Below are positions 40,916 to 49,767 of a stretch of 64,000 nucleotides of DNA, in pieces. A program made the translations under genes and the position numbers. The stretch spans positions 4,788,001-4,852,000 of the forward strand of contig NZ_BNED01000005.1 in assembly GCF_016755875.1 (NCBI RefSeq), given 5' to 3'. The stretch is from Streptomyces spororaveus (GTDB lineage: Bacteria; Actinomycetota; Actinomycetes; Streptomycetales; Streptomycetaceae). The notes beneath the pieces are model-generated. The model had not been told where the DNA came from, did no database searches, and was given only the letters and a program-made list of their open reading frames with translations. How positions within the stretch are numbered: position 1 is the stretch's first letter; the number at the start of each line of letters is the position of its first letter.

Positions 40916-43357
40916 TCAGAGGTGGTCGTCCGCCAGTTCCGCGACGCCGGTGATCCGGTGCAGCGCGTACGTCCGCACCTCGTCCGCCGTGTGGTCGTAA
41001 CCCGTGACGAAGCCGCCCTCCACCCGGACCGGCGCGATGACCCGCTGGCTCGCCGCGCCCTCCGCGTTCACGTAGCCGATCCACACCGCCGACCCGGTCA
41101 GCGCGGCCGCCTGCACCGTCGCCAGGGTCTCCGCCGCGCTCGTGCGCGGGAGTTCGCCCGGCACCCCGGCGGCGGAGGCCGTCGCGGGCTCCTTGCGCAC
41201 CGCCGTCGCCGCCACGTCCCCCGCGCGGATCGCCCGTACGGCCGCCGCCAGCAGCGTGGCGTCCGGCACCGGCGGGCCCTCCGGCACCGGTACGGGCGCC
41301 GAACGGGCCGGGGTGCGGTGGGCGTCGGCCCGCGCCACCAGCACGTCGCCGGTACGGGACTCCGCGGCCGGCGCGTAGCCCATCGCCCGCAACCCCTCCA
41401 GCAGGACCGTCGGATCCGCCTGCGCCGCCAGCACCGTCGGCGCCAGGCGGCGCAGCCCCAGCCCGGCCGAGCGCTTGTCGGCCAGGATCTCGCCCAGCAT
41501 CGCGTCGTCGTCGCAGCGCACATACGAGGAGGCCGCGCCGACCCGCAGGTGCCCGTGCCGGCGGGCCACGTCGTCGATCAGGTAGGCCAGCGGCTGCGGC
41601 ACCGGCGTACGGCTGTGCTCCTTGAGGAAGGCGTGCAGGTCGGCGGCCGCGTGCCCGGCGTCCAGGGCCCGGCGCACCGAGCCGGGCGTGAACCGGTACA
41701 CCGTCGCCCCGCCCTTGGACTCCACGTCCGCGAGCACGGCCAGGGTGTCGCCCAGCGGGCGGCGCAGCGGGCCCGGGGCCACCGCCGTCAGGTCCGCCTG
41801 GAGCAGGACGTGGTCCACCGGCTCCGGCAGCAGCGGGGCCAGCAGCGGCGCCGGGTCGCGGTGCTCCAGCAGGGCCCGGCCGGGCCCGGACAGGGCGCCC
41901 CGCCCGGTCACGCCGAGGACCTCCGCCTCGGCCAGCGCCCACTGCGCGAGCCGGGCCCGCAGATCGCTCGCACCGCGTACGGGACGCTCCCAGGCGAGCC
42001 GCGCCAGCAGCGTCTCCGGATCGGGGGCCCCGCCCTCGGGCAGGTCGCCGAGGAGTTCCAGCACGCGCCGGCGCACCTCGGGGGCGGCGGAGCGGTCGAG
42101 TTCGGGGCCGAGGGCGGAGAGCGTGCGGCCCTTGGCGTCCTGCTCGCCGACCAGCGGGGCCGTGCGGGTCGCCGGCAGCCAGGCCGCCGCGAGCGCCGAC
42201 CAGCGCTCGGCGGGCGGCAGTTCGACCCAGTCGTCGAAGGCGGGGGTGGGCGCGTACCGCTCGTCGGCCTCGCCGTCACTGGCCAGCAGACCGGCCGCGT
42301 AGGCCAGTTCCGCCCAGAAGGCCGCCTGCTGCTCGCTCGTGTCCAGCGCCGCCGCGGTCCGCTTCAGGTCCCGTACGGAGAGCCCGCCCGCCCGCAGCAC
42401 CGGCGGACCGGTGTGCTCCCAGGACTTCACCAGCTCCTCGACGGTGGCCAGCGCGGCCAGCGCCTGCCCGGCGGCGTTCGCGTCCACAAGCTGTGGACGG
42501 TGCTCGCGGTGCGCGGGCACCGGCGGGGCCACGGGCGCGGTGTCCCGGTGCGCGAGCCCGCCCCGCAGGTGCAGCGCCACCTCGCGGGGCAGGACCACGG
42601 TCCGCGCCGTCGCGGGCAGCAGCAGCCCCCGGTCGCGCAGCCAGCGCACCGGCGGCGTCGGATTCGGGGTGACCTCTCCGTACGGCGGCCCCCACACGAG
42701 CCGCCCCAGTACCTGGTGCGCCTCCGCCGGAGCCTCGTCGAGCAGCGCCGACATCCGCTGCGGGTCGGTGAACAGGCCGGTCAGCGCCGCCACCGCGGAC
42801 ACCGGGTCATGGGTGGCGGGCAGCCCGACGGCCGCCACGATCTCCTGCACCCGGGTCGGCGACATCCCGGCGGTGGCCTCGGCGACGGTCGGACCCAGCC
42901 CGGTGGGCGAGGGCCGGGACGCGGACGGGGCCAGCAGCTCGCGCGCCGTGCGGACCAGCCGCAGCCGGTCCTCGTCGCCCCACACCAGGGCCTGGTCGCG
43001 CAGGGTGGCCAGGGCGTCGGGGAGCGCGGCGCGGGCCCGTTCGTCCTCGCCGCCCGTCAGCAGCCCCTCCAGCACCGGGTACGGGCACGGATCCGGGGCC
43101 ACCGCGAGCGCCTCGGCGGTCTGCAGGGCGAACCGGTCCAGCCGGTCCAGGGCACGCACCACCGACGCCCGGGTCCCGGCCCGGGTGGCCAGCTGGGTCA
43201 CGTCGCCCGGAACCGGGCCGAGCAGGTCCGGCCGGGCGCGCAACAGGGCCGCGAGCGCCGCGTCGTCACGGGCGCGCAGCGCCTCGGCGAGTGAGCGCGG
43301 GGAGCTTCCCGCCGGGCTCCCGCCGGCGGATCCCGCCGCAGTGCTTGCCTCGGGCAC
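40916..43357 (-). CDS. Helicase-associated protein (helicase C-terminal/WYL-like)
   Basis: 813 residues. Repeated winged-helix-like segments occur in the first 450 residues. A helicase-C-like XPB/Ssl2-associated region follows (V-D-H-V-L-L-Q-A-D-L-T, V-Y-R-F-T-P-G-S-V-R-R-A-L-D-A-G and LYDD-like Y-L-I-D-D-V-A-R-R). The end (A-V-W-I-G-Y-V-N-A-E-G, then V-T-G-Y-D-H-T) resembles a WYL ligand-binding domain. Lacks Walker motifs. Found near XPB helicases in actinomycetes, suggesting a partner in DNA repair (inference). GTG at 43357 has AGGAGG five bases upstream. Confidence 0.82.
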   Translation of the reverse strand: MPEASTAAGSAGGSPAGSSPRSLAEALRARDDAALAALLRARPDLLGPVPGDVTQLATRAGTRASVVRALDRLDRFALQTAEALAVAPDPCPYPVLEGLLTGGEDERARAALPDALATLRDQALVWGDEDRLRLVRTARELLAPSASRPSPTGLGPTVAEATAGMSPTRVQEIVAAVGLPATHDPVSAVAALTGLFTDPQRMSALLDEAPAEAHQVLGRLVWGPPYGEVTPNPTPPVRWLRDRGLLLPATARTVVLPREVALHLRGGLAHRDTAPVAPPVPAHREHRPQLVDANAAGQALAALATVEELVKSWEHTGPPVLRAGGLSVRDLKRTAAALDTSEQQAAFWAELAYAAGLLASDGEADERYAPTPAFDDWVELPPAERWSALAAAWLPATRTAPLVGEQDAKGRTLSALGPELDRSAAPEVRRRVLELLGDLPEGGAPDPETLLARLAWERPVRGASDLRARLAQWALAEAEVLGVTGRGALSGPGRALLEHRDPAPLLAPLLPEPVDHVLLQADLTAVAPGPLRRPLGDTLAVLADVESKGGATVYRFTPGSVRRALDAGHAAADLHAFLKEHSRTPVPQPLAYLIDDVARRHGHLRVGAASSYVRCDDDAMLGEILADKRSAGLGLRRLAPTVLAAQADPTVLLEGLRAMGYAPAAESRTGDVLVARADAHRTPARSAPVPVPEGPPVPDATLLAAAVRAIRAGDVAATAVRKEPATASAAGVPGELPRTSAAETLATVQAAALTGSAVWIGYVNAEGAASQRVIAPVRVEGGFVTGYDHTADEVRTYALHRITGVAELADDHL

Positions 43358-43488
43358 AGTCGCCTCCTGGTCGCGTCGGCCGGTCAGTCGGCCGGTCCCC
43401 ATCCGGTCAACGGTATCCGCTGTGCCCGCAGCAGCTCCACGGGCGCACGCGCTACCTTCGGAGCAGGGGGTCAGGGAGGAGCCGGGGC

Positions 43489-44502
43489 GTGGGGATCGAA
43501 AGCGACCATCTGGTCTACGAATATCTGAGCCGCGTCGGGGACTTGGCGCAACAGCGGCAGCTGTCCTCCGGCGACCGGATGCGGCTGGTGTCGGGGCTGC
43601 GGGACGAGATCGACCGTCGGCGCGCCAAGTACGACCCGGACACCCCCGCCGCCGTACGGCGCATCCTGGAGCGGATCGGTACGCCCGAGGAGGTCCTGGA
43701 CACCCTCGGCACGCCCGGCTCCCGGCAGGGCGCGGCCGCGGCCCCCGCGGCTGCCGCGCCCGCCGAACCCGGCCTGTCGGTCCCCGTCCAGCGGGGCCCG
43801 GGCCGCCTGCGCGGCCGGAACGCGCCCCCGGTGCCCGCGACGGAGCCCGAGAACGTGCCGCCGCACCTGGCCGGGCTGGACGAGCTCGGCCCCTCCGGCG
43901 GGGCCGAGCCCGACTGGTGGCGGGTGAGCCCGGGGACGTACGGGGCGGGCCCGCAGGTCGAGGGGTTCGCGGGCGGCATCGAGATCCCGGACCTGTTCAA
44001 GGAGGGCCCGGAGGAGGAGCCGGCGGAGGCCGGCAAGGACGGGTCGGCGCCGCCCGCGCAGGACGAGAAGGGCGCGCGGAGCCTCGTACGGTTCCTGCGC
44101 GAGCGGCGGCGCGCGAAGAAGGAGGCGGCGGCCGCCGCCGCGCCCGAAGCCGCCGCGGCCGCCGCCCGGCCGCGGCCGAACGCCTTCCTGCTGCTGGCCG
44201 CGGCCGTGCTCGTGGTCGGCGTGGTCACCGGCTACTGGCTGCTGCTCGTGGTGGGCTGGCTCCTTCCGTACGCCTCGCGGGTGCTGGGGCCCGCCGAGCG
44301 GAAATGGGCGGTCTTCGGCCCGCCCGGCGCCGTGCTCGCCGGTGCGGTGCTGTGGGTGTGGGGCCGGATGAACGGCAAGTGGGGCGAGACCCTGGCCGAC
44401 GACCAGCTGAGCGGGGCGCTGCACGGGATGTGGCCGTGGGTGCTGCGGGGCGCCGCGCTGGCGTCCGCGCTGTACCTGGTGTGGCGGGCGCGGCGGCGCT
44501 AG
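43489..44502 (+). CDS. Membrane protein with HAAS-like N-terminal domain
   Basis: 337 residues. The N-terminal helical domain (YEYLSRVGDLAQQRQLSSGD, then V-S-G-L-R-D-E-I-D-R-R-R, V-R-R-I-L-E-R-I-G-T-P-E-E-V) resembles HAAS domains that pair with PadR-type regulators. A long Pro/Ala/Glu-rich linker leads to four C-terminal membrane helices. GTG at 43489 has GGGAGGA eight bases upstream. Function unknown; no PadR gene is adjacent. Confidence 0.72.
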   Translation: MGIESDHLVYEYLSRVGDLAQQRQLSSGDRMRLVSGLRDEIDRRRAKYDPDTPAAVRRILERIGTPEEVLDTLGTPGSRQGAAAAPAAAAPAEPGLSVPVQRGPGRLRGRNAPPVPATEPENVPPHLAGLDELGPSGGAEPDWWRVSPGTYGAGPQVEGFAGGIEIPDLFKEGPEEEPAEAGKDGSAPPAQDEKGARSLVRFLRERRRAKKEAAAAAAPEAAAAAARPRPNAFLLLAAAVLVVGVVTGYWLLLVVGWLLPYASRVLGPAERKWAVFGPPGAVLAGAVLWVWGRMNGKWGETLADDQLSGALHGMWPWVLRGAALASALYLVWRARRR

Positions 44503-44507
44503 GCGGG

Positions 44508-45350
44508 TCAGCCTGCCGGGACCGAGCGCTGCATCTCCTCCACCGGGTCGCGGTCGGCCGCCTTGACCAGGTCGAGGAAAGCGGAGGACGCGGCGAGGTC
44601 GAGGAGCTGTTGGGCGGTGACGGGCGCCGAGGTGTGCGACTCGTCGTGCGGGTTGACGCTCAGGGAGACGTCGCTGGCGCCGTAGCGGAACCAGACCCGG
44701 GACTCGGTGACGTCGCCGTTGTTGATCGGCGAGATCGACGCGGCGGCCTCGATGCCGCCGGGCAGGGTGGTCTTCGAGCAGACCGTGCCCTTGATCTCGC
44801 GGCAGGCCTGGGGCGCGGTGCCCGGTTCGAAGGGCCGCACCGAGAAGACGATGTGGAAGGTCTTGCCGTCCTTGGTGCCCTGGTAGTGCCGCACGCCCAG
44901 GTCGACCCGCTGAACGGTGCCGACCGACGGCGGCAGCAACTGCTGGAGCACACCGACGGCCTGGTTCTGGAAGTTCTCCTGCCGGGCCCGTTCGGCGGGC
45001 GGCAGGTCGGCCATCGACGATTCGCCCGGACTGGGTTCGAGGTGGACCGGCGGCGGCGGTGCGGAGCCCGTCGGCGGCGCGGCCACGTCGATCACCCCGG
45101 TGCTTCCGGTCGGCCCCCCGTCGTCGTCGCCGCCCGGCAGGACGAAGGCGCCGGCCAGGCCGAGCCCGGCCACGGCCAGGACCGCGCCGCCGATCGCCGC
45201 CCGGACGCGGGCCCTGTGGCGCAGGCCCTGGGCGCGGGCCGGGCCCACCAGGTCCGCCGTGACGGGCAGCTCCGCGGTGGCACGGGCCATCGCGTCCCGG
45301 ACGAGCACGGCCGTGGCCCGGTCCTCGGTGTGGTCCTCGTTGGTACCCAT
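44508..45350 (-). CDS. Membrane partner of the adjacent sigma factor (putative anti-sigma)
   Basis: 280 residues. A cytoplasmic N-terminus of about 55 residues (R-D-A-M-A-R-A-T-A-E-L) is followed by one membrane helix (AIGGAVLAVAGLGLAGAFVL) and a large extracytoplasmic domain with two cysteines (Q-A-C-R-E-I-K-G-T-V-C-S). No zinc-finger HxxxCxxC. ATG at 45350 follows GGAGA and is 9 bp after the sigma stop, so they form one operon. Role as anti-sigma factor is inferred from position and topology. Confidence 0.7.
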   Translation of the reverse strand: MGTNEDHTEDRATAVLVRDAMARATAELPVTADLVGPARAQGLRHRARVRAAIGGAVLAVAGLGLAGAFVLPGGDDDGGPTGSTGVIDVAAPPTGSAPPPPVHLEPSPGESSMADLPPAERARQENFQNQAVGVLQQLLPPSVGTVQRVDLGVRHYQGTKDGKTFHIVFSVRPFEPGTAPQACREIKGTVCSKTTLPGGIEAAASISPINNGDVTESRVWFRYGASDVSLSVNPHDESHTSAPVTAQQLLDLAASSAFLDLVKAADRDPVEEMQRSVPAG

Positions 45351-45359
45351 GGCGTCTCC

Positions 45360-45857
45360 TCAGCTCTCGGTGGTGTAGACGTGGGCCTTGCCGAGCCGCG
45401 CGCAGCTTCGTCAGGGCGCGTGAGCACTGGCTCTTGACCGTGCCCTCGCTGCAGCGCAGCAGCTCGGCGACGGTCTCGACGCTCAGGTCCTCCCAGTAGC
45501 GCAGGACGACCATGGCCCGGGCCCGCGGCGGGAGTTCGTCCAGCGCGGCGAGCAGGGTGACCCGCAGGTCGGCGTGCTCGGGCGGGGCCGGCGGATCGGC
45601 GCGCCGGTGGGCCAGCAGGTCGCGCAGGCGCCGTCGCCGCTCGGCGAGGAAGGTGCGGGTCAGCACGGTTCTGGCGTACGCGTCGGGTATTCGGCGGTGG
45701 ACACCCGCCGCCAGTGCTGGAACAGCTTCGCGAGCGTCGTCTGCGTCAGGTCGCGTGCGCCGTCGGCGCTCCCGCACAGCAGGTACGCGGTCCGGTACAG
45801 CTTGCGCTGACCGGCCCGGGCAAAGGCCTCGAAGTCGTGCTCGGTGCCTGGTGGCAT
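45360..45857 (-). pseudogene. SigE-family (SigE-like ECF) sigma factor gene with two frameshifts
   Basis: The gene starts M-P-P-G-T-E-H-D-F-E-A-F with region 2 (L-Y-R-T-A-Y-L-L-C-G, A-R-D-L-T-Q-T-T-L-A-K-L-F) in one frame to about 45690. It then continues P-D-A-Y-A-R-T-V-L-T-R and region 4 (L-P-P-R-A-R-A-M-V-V-L-R-Y-W-E-D, C-S-E-G-T-V-K-S-Q-C-S-R-A-L) in a second frame. The expected end L-G-K-A-H-V-Y-T-T-E-S is in a third frame from about 45398. Both breaks fall where the family is continuous, so the gene is either disrupted or misread at two sites. The frame-1 part alone would give 65 residues. Confidence 0.75.
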
Positions 45858-46045
45858 CCGCCCTCCCCTTCACGTCGTGTCTCTCACCCCTGTCCTGAGC
45901 GCCGCCGCCGGGAAAAGGTTGAACACCGATGTGAAGGATTTCGAAGGAGCCGGGAACCCGCCGAGCACGAGGCGTTCTCCTGATGGTGGCCCGCGGTCGG
46001 CCCGCGGTCGGCCTCCCGTGCGGCCGCGTCGGCACAATGGACGGC

Positions 46046-46663
46046 ATGAACCTCACCGTCGGCTTCGACCTCGACATGACCCTCATCGACTCGCGTCCGG
46101 GTATCAGGGCCGCCTACCAGGCCCTGTCGGCCGAGACGGGCACCTTCATCGACGCCGACGAGGCCGTCACCCGGCTGGGGCCGCCTCTGGAGGAGGAGCT
46201 CGCGCACTGGTTCCCGGAGGCCGAGATCCCGGCCATGGCCGACCGCTACCGGGAGATCTACCCCACCTACGCCATCGGGCCGACCCCGGCCATGCCGGGC
46301 GCCCGCGAGGCCGTCGAGGCCGTCCGGGCGCTGGGCGGCCGCGCGATCGTCGTCACCGCCAAGCACGAGCCCAACGCCCGGCTGCACCTGTCGCACCTCG
46401 GGATCGAGGCCGACGCGGTCATCGGCTGGCTGTGGGCGGAGGCCAAGGCCGGTGCGCTGCGCGAGCACGGGGCGCAGGTCTACGTCGGCGACCACGTCGG
46501 CGACGTACGCGGGGCCCGTACGGCAGGCGCGCTGTCCGTGGTGGTGCCGACCGGCCCGTGCCCGGAGGAGGAACTGCTGGAGGCGGGCGCGGACGTGGTG
46601 CTGCCCGACCTCACCGCGCTGCCGCAGTGGCTCGCGCAGTACGTCGCCGCGCAGCCGGCCTAG
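46046..46663 (+). CDS. HAD-family hydrolase (phosphoglycolate-phosphatase-like)
   Basis: 205 residues. Motif I G-F-D-L-D-M-T-L-I-D-S-R, motif II V-V-T-A-K-H-E, and motif IV Y-V-G-D-H-V-G-D-V-R-G-A. A four-helix cap (about 18-75) places it with Gph-like phosphatases. Substrate unknown. ATG at 46046 is seven bases after CACAAT (46033-46038); ATG 46037 overlaps that hexamer and is not used. Monocistronic. Confidence 0.87.
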   Translation: MNLTVGFDLDMTLIDSRPGIRAAYQALSAETGTFIDADEAVTRLGPPLEEELAHWFPEAEIPAMADRYREIYPTYAIGPTPAMPGAREAVEAVRALGGRAIVVTAKHEPNARLHLSHLGIEADAVIGWLWAEAKAGALREHGAQVYVGDHVGDVRGARTAGALSVVVPTGPCPEEELLEAGADVVLPDLTALPQWLAQYVAAQPA

Positions 46664-46692
46664 GGGCAGGGCCCGGGGAGGTGCCCGGGCGG

Positions 46693-46944
46693 CTACGCCT
46701 GTGAGGCCCGGGCCGCCCTGCGCTGCGCCGCCGCCGAGCGGAGCACGCCCGCCGCGGAGATGGCGAAGCCGACGCCCATGAGCATGCACACCGCCCACGC
46801 GTACGACGGGAACGGGTCGACGTCGAGGAAGAGCGGAGCCATGGTCGCCAGCGTGGCGACGGCCCCGGCGATGAACACGATGCCGCCGGCCTTGACGAGT
46901 CCGTCGCCGGGCCGCGCTTCGTCGGAATGAGGAGTAACAGTCAC
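46693..46944 (-). CDS. Small membrane protein
   Basis: 83 residues with two membrane helices (AGGIVFIAGAVATLATMAPL and AWAVCMLMGVGFAISAAGVL) and a basic Ala/Arg tail. Function unknown. GTG start at 46944; a TACCCT -10 (46956-46951) lies exactly six bases upstream, so the transcript is probably leaderless. Confidence 0.72.
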   Translation of the reverse strand: MTVTPHSDEARPGDGLVKAGGIVFIAGAVATLATMAPLFLDVDPFPSYAWAVCMLMGVGFAISAAGVLRSAAAQRRAARASQA

Positions 46945-47123
46945 CTCACCAGGGTAGTTGCCTGGCCGAAGGCAGCCGACGGCGAAGGACCGGGGAACGT
47001 CTTGTCACCCGGCCCCTGACCATTAGCCTTGAGATGGCGGGTCACACATGGCCCGCTGCGCTGTTGTCCGGAGCCGTTCAGCGGCACTTCGGACCCCGAC
47101 GAGCACAAGGACAGAGGACGGAC

Positions 47124-47507
47124 GTGCCTACCGGCAAGGTCAAGTGGTTCAACAGTGAGAAGGGCTTCGGCTTTCTCTCCCGCGACGACGGCGGCGACGT
47201 CTTCGTCCACTCGTCGGTGCTCCCCGCCGGGGTGGACGCTCTCAAGCCCGGCCAGCGCGTCGAGTTCGGTGTCGTCGCGGGTCAGCGCGGTGACCAGGCA
47301 CTTTCGGTGACGGTACTGGACCCGGCACCCTCCGTCGCGGCGGCGCAGCGGCGCAAGCCCGACGAGCTCGCCTCGATCGTGCAGGACCTCACGACCCTGC
47401 TGGAGAACATCACCCCGATGCTGGAGCGCGGCCGCTACCCCGACAAGGTGCACGGCACGAAGATCGCCGGACTGCTGCGCGCGGTGGCCGACCAGCTCGA
47501 CGTCTGA
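47124..47507 (+). CDS. Cold shock domain protein with C-terminal helical extension
   Basis: 127 residues. The N-terminal 67 residues are a cold-shock domain (V-K-W-F-N-S-E-K-G-F-G-F, V-F-V-H-S-S). The added 60 residues form a predicted helical region (D-E-L-A-S-I-V-Q-D-L-T-T-L-L-E-N-I-T and H-G-T-K-I-A-G-L-L-R-A-V-A-D-Q-L), absent in standard CspA. GTG start at 47124 with AGAGGACGG upstream. The extension may mediate oligomerisation or protein contact (inference). Confidence 0.88.
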   Translation: MPTGKVKWFNSEKGFGFLSRDDGGDVFVHSSVLPAGVDALKPGQRVEFGVVAGQRGDQALSVTVLDPAPSVAAAQRRKPDELASIVQDLTTLLENITPMLERGRYPDKVHGTKIAGLLRAVADQLDV

Positions 47508-47523
47508 GCCTCACCGGCACGCG

Positions 47524-47569
47524 CACGACCGCGCCCCGCCACTCGAAAGAGTGGCGGGGCGCGGTCGTG
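47524..47569 (+). terminator. Perfect 21-bp terminator hairpin
   Basis: The arm at 47524-47544 and its exact complement at 47549-47569 enclose a GAAA tetraloop. It lies between the convergent cold-shock gene and mqnD and can end both transcripts. Confidence 0.9.
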
Positions 47570-47582
47570 CGTACGGGGCGGC

Positions 47583-48446
47583 TCAGCCCCGCGGGAACTC
47601 CAGCGCGCCGGGCGCGATGGCCGGTACCAGTCCCTCGGCGGCCGCCCGGGTGAGCAGGCCGCGCACCGCCGCGTAGCCGGAGTCGCCGAGGTCGGCGGTG
47701 AACTCGTTGACGTAGAGACCGATGTGCTGGTCGGCGACGGCCGGGTCCAGCTCCTGGGCGTGCGCGCGGACGTACGGGCGGGAGGCCTCCGGGTCGTCCC
47801 AGGCCATCCGGACCGACGTACGGGCCGACTCGGCCAGCGCGCGCAGCCGTTCACCGCCCAGCGAGCGCCGGGCGATGATCGCGCCGAGCGGGATCGGCAG
47901 GCCGGTCGTGGACTCCCAGTGCTCACCCATGTCGGCCAGGCAGTGCAGCCCGTAGTCCTGATAGGTGAACCGGGCCTCGTGGATCACCAGACCGGCGTCC
48001 ACCCGGCCGTCCCGGACCGCCGGCATGATCTCGTGGAACGGCAGGACGACGACCTTGCCGACGCCCTCCGGCAGCACGTCCGCCGCCCACAGCCGGAACA
48101 GCAGGTAGGCGGTGGAGCGTTCGCTCGGCACGGCGACCGTCTTCCCCGCCAGGTCCAGGCCCGGCTCGCGGGTCAGCACCAGCGGGCCGCAACCGCGCCC
48201 CAGCGCCCCGCCGCACGGCAGCAGCGCGTACTCCTCCAGCACCCACGGCAGCACCGCGTACGACACCTTCAGCACGTCCAGCTCGCCGCGCTCGGCCATG
48301 CCGTTGGTGATGTCGATGTCCGCGAAGGTGACGTCGAGGGCGGGCGCGCCCGGTACCCGGCCGTGCGCCCACGCGTCGAAGACGAACGTGTCGTTCGGGC
48401 AGGGCGAATAGGCGATCTTCAGCGGTTCACCGGTGATCGTGCTCAT
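47583..48446 (-). CDS. mqnD: 1,4-dihydroxy-6-naphthoate synthase
   Basis: 287 residues. MqnD converts cyclic dehypoxanthine futalosine to 1,4-dihydroxy-6-naphthoate in the futalosine route to menaquinone. Periplasmic-binding-protein-like fold with the family marks A-Y-S-P-C-P-N-D-T-F, A-D-I-D-I-T-N, then P-S-E-R-S-T-A-Y-L-L and G-L-V-I-H-E-A-R-F-T-Y. The start ATG at 48446 lies inside the end of mqnB (20-bp overlap), so the genes are translationally coupled. Confidence 0.93.
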   Translation of the reverse strand: MSTITGEPLKIAYSPCPNDTFVFDAWAHGRVPGAPALDVTFADIDITNGMAERGELDVLKVSYAVLPWVLEEYALLPCGGALGRGCGPLVLTREPGLDLAGKTVAVPSERSTAYLLFRLWAADVLPEGVGKVVVLPFHEIMPAVRDGRVDAGLVIHEARFTYQDYGLHCLADMGEHWESTTGLPIPLGAIIARRSLGGERLRALAESARTSVRMAWDDPEASRPYVRAHAQELDPAVADQHIGLYVNEFTADLGDSGYAAVRGLLTRAAAEGLVPAIAPGALEFPRG

Positions 48447-49158
48447 GGCGTTCTCCCCAGTTCGCGAGTACGGGCCCCAGCACGCGGAAGCCGTCGGCGA
48501 GCGCGGTGAGCGCGTCCCCGATCCGCCAGGCGGCACGGTCACGAGGGCCCACGGCGTTGGACACGGCGCGGATCTCCAGTACGGGCAGCCCGTGCGCGGC
48601 GGCCGCCTCCGCGACCCCGAAACCCTCCATGGCCTCGGCCCCGGCCATCGGGTGCCGGGCGGCGAGCCCGGCGGCCCGGGAGGCGGTCCCGGTCACGGTG
48701 GAAACGGTCAGCACGGGCGCGAGCAGCGCCCCGGTCGCCTCGGCGGCGCGGGCGGCGAGCTCGGCGGGCGGCAGGTGCACGCTGTGTCCGAAGCCCAGCT
48801 CCGTCACGTCGAGGAAGCCGCCGGGGGTCTCGGCCCCCAGGTCGGCGGCGACGATCGCGTCGGCGACCACGAGGGAGCCGAGCGGGGCGGCGGGCACGAA
48901 CCCGCCGCCGATGCCGGCGGAGACGACGAGCGAGTAGTCGGCGAGGGCCAGGGCGGTGGCGGTCCCGGCGGCGGCCGCCGCCGGGCCGACGCCCCCGACG
49001 AGCACGTCGAAGGCGATGCCCGGAAGGTCCCGGCGGTGGATGAGGTAACCGCCGGGCAAGGTGCGTGGCTCAGGACCAGGAGTGTCCGGATGAGGGGTCA
49101 GCCCGGTGGTGACGGAGTCTGCCTCCGCCGCCACCGCGGTCACGACGAGCGCGCGCAC
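48427..49158 (-). CDS. mqnB: Futalosine hydrolase
   Basis: 243 residues of the nucleosidase/phosphorylase superfamily. MqnB removes hypoxanthine from futalosine (or adenine from the aminodeoxy form). Marks: V-T-A-V-A-A-E-A-D-S-V, V-G-G-V-G-P-A-A-A-A, S-A-G-I-G-G-G-F, then A-E-A-M-E-G-F-G-V-A and the late E-I-R-A-V-S-N-A-V-G. GTG at 49158 is used; a longer N-terminal frame is Ser/Arg-rich and rejected. Upstream is a lipoprotein gene on the same strand 13 bp away. Confidence 0.9.
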   Translation of the reverse strand: MRALVVTAVAAEADSVTTGLTPHPDTPGPEPRTLPGGYLIHRRDLPGIAFDVLVGGVGPAAAAAGTATALALADYSLVVSAGIGGGFVPAAPLGSLVVADAIVAADLGAETPGGFLDVTELGFGHSVHLPPAELAARAAEATGALLAPVLTVSTVTGTASRAAGLAARHPMAGAEAMEGFGVAEAAAAHGLPVLEIRAVSNAVGPRDRAAWRIGDALTALADGFRVLGPVLANWGERHEHDHR

Positions 49159-49171
49159 CGCTGCCGCCCGG

Positions 49172-49663
49172 TTACTTGAGCTTGAGGTTGAAGGACCAGA
49201 CGGCGAGCGGCTGGCCGTCCTCCGCGATCTGCAGGAACGCCAGCTTCTTCGAGGAGGGGGCCTCGCCCTGGCCACCGGTCGCGAAGACGTCGGCGCCCGG
49301 GAAGCTGCGGTAGGTGTTCGAGGAGGGCTCGGTGATCGGCTGGCCGTCCAGCACCGCCGACCAGCGCTTGCCGTCCTCGACGACCTCCGGCTCGACACCG
49401 AGACGCAGGGTGTCACCCCGGGCGTACTCGATGGTCTTGGGGTCCTTGAGGTTGGTGAGGCACTCCTGGACGCGTTCCATGGAGAGCGGCTCCTTGCCGC
49501 CGTGGCAGGACGCTTCGGCGGACACCGACGAGGTGCCGACCGTCACGGTCGCCAGCGGCGTCGGCTTCTCGCCACAGGCGGAAAGGAGGAGGAAGCCGGC
49601 GGACACGGCTCCGAGGGCCGCGACGCTGCGGCGGGCCCTACCCGAGAAAAGCGGTGCGGTCAT
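49172..49663 (-). CDS. DUF2771-type lipoprotein
   Basis: 163 residues. Signal peptide with lipobox L-L-S-A-C (Cys30). The mature part (E-A-S-C-H-G-G, V-V-E-D-G-K-R-W, L-Q-I-A-E-D-G-Q-P-L) matches actinobacterial DUF2771 lipoproteins of unknown role. A TAGCCT -10 (49676-49671) lies seven bases before the ATG at 49663, so the mRNA is probably leaderless. It probably leads the mqnB-mqnD transcript because the gap to mqnB is 13 bp. Confidence 0.82.
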   Translation of the reverse strand: MTAPLFSGRARRSVAALGAVSAGFLLLSACGEKPTPLATVTVGTSSVSAEASCHGGKEPLSMERVQECLTNLKDPKTIEYARGDTLRLGVEPEVVEDGKRWSAVLDGQPITEPSSNTYRSFPGADVFATGGQGEAPSSKKLAFLQIAEDGQPLAVWSFNLKLK

Positions 49664-49767
49664 GAGCCGAAGGCTATCGGGCCCCTGCGCTGCGCCGCTG
49701 CATGGGGTACCGGTGGCCTGCGGCGCGGCGTTGCTCCGGTTGCCCGAAGCCCCCGCCGGGCAAGGGG

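Noticed and set aside
45369..45380. dre-like TGGTGTAGACG
   Set aside because: It is the coding sequence for the conserved V-Y-T-T end of the sigma factor, so the match is explained by codons.
42339..45437. 1032-codon plus-strand open frame
   Set aside because: It crosses three real genes in different frames and strands; composition is Arg/Ala/Ser with no motif.
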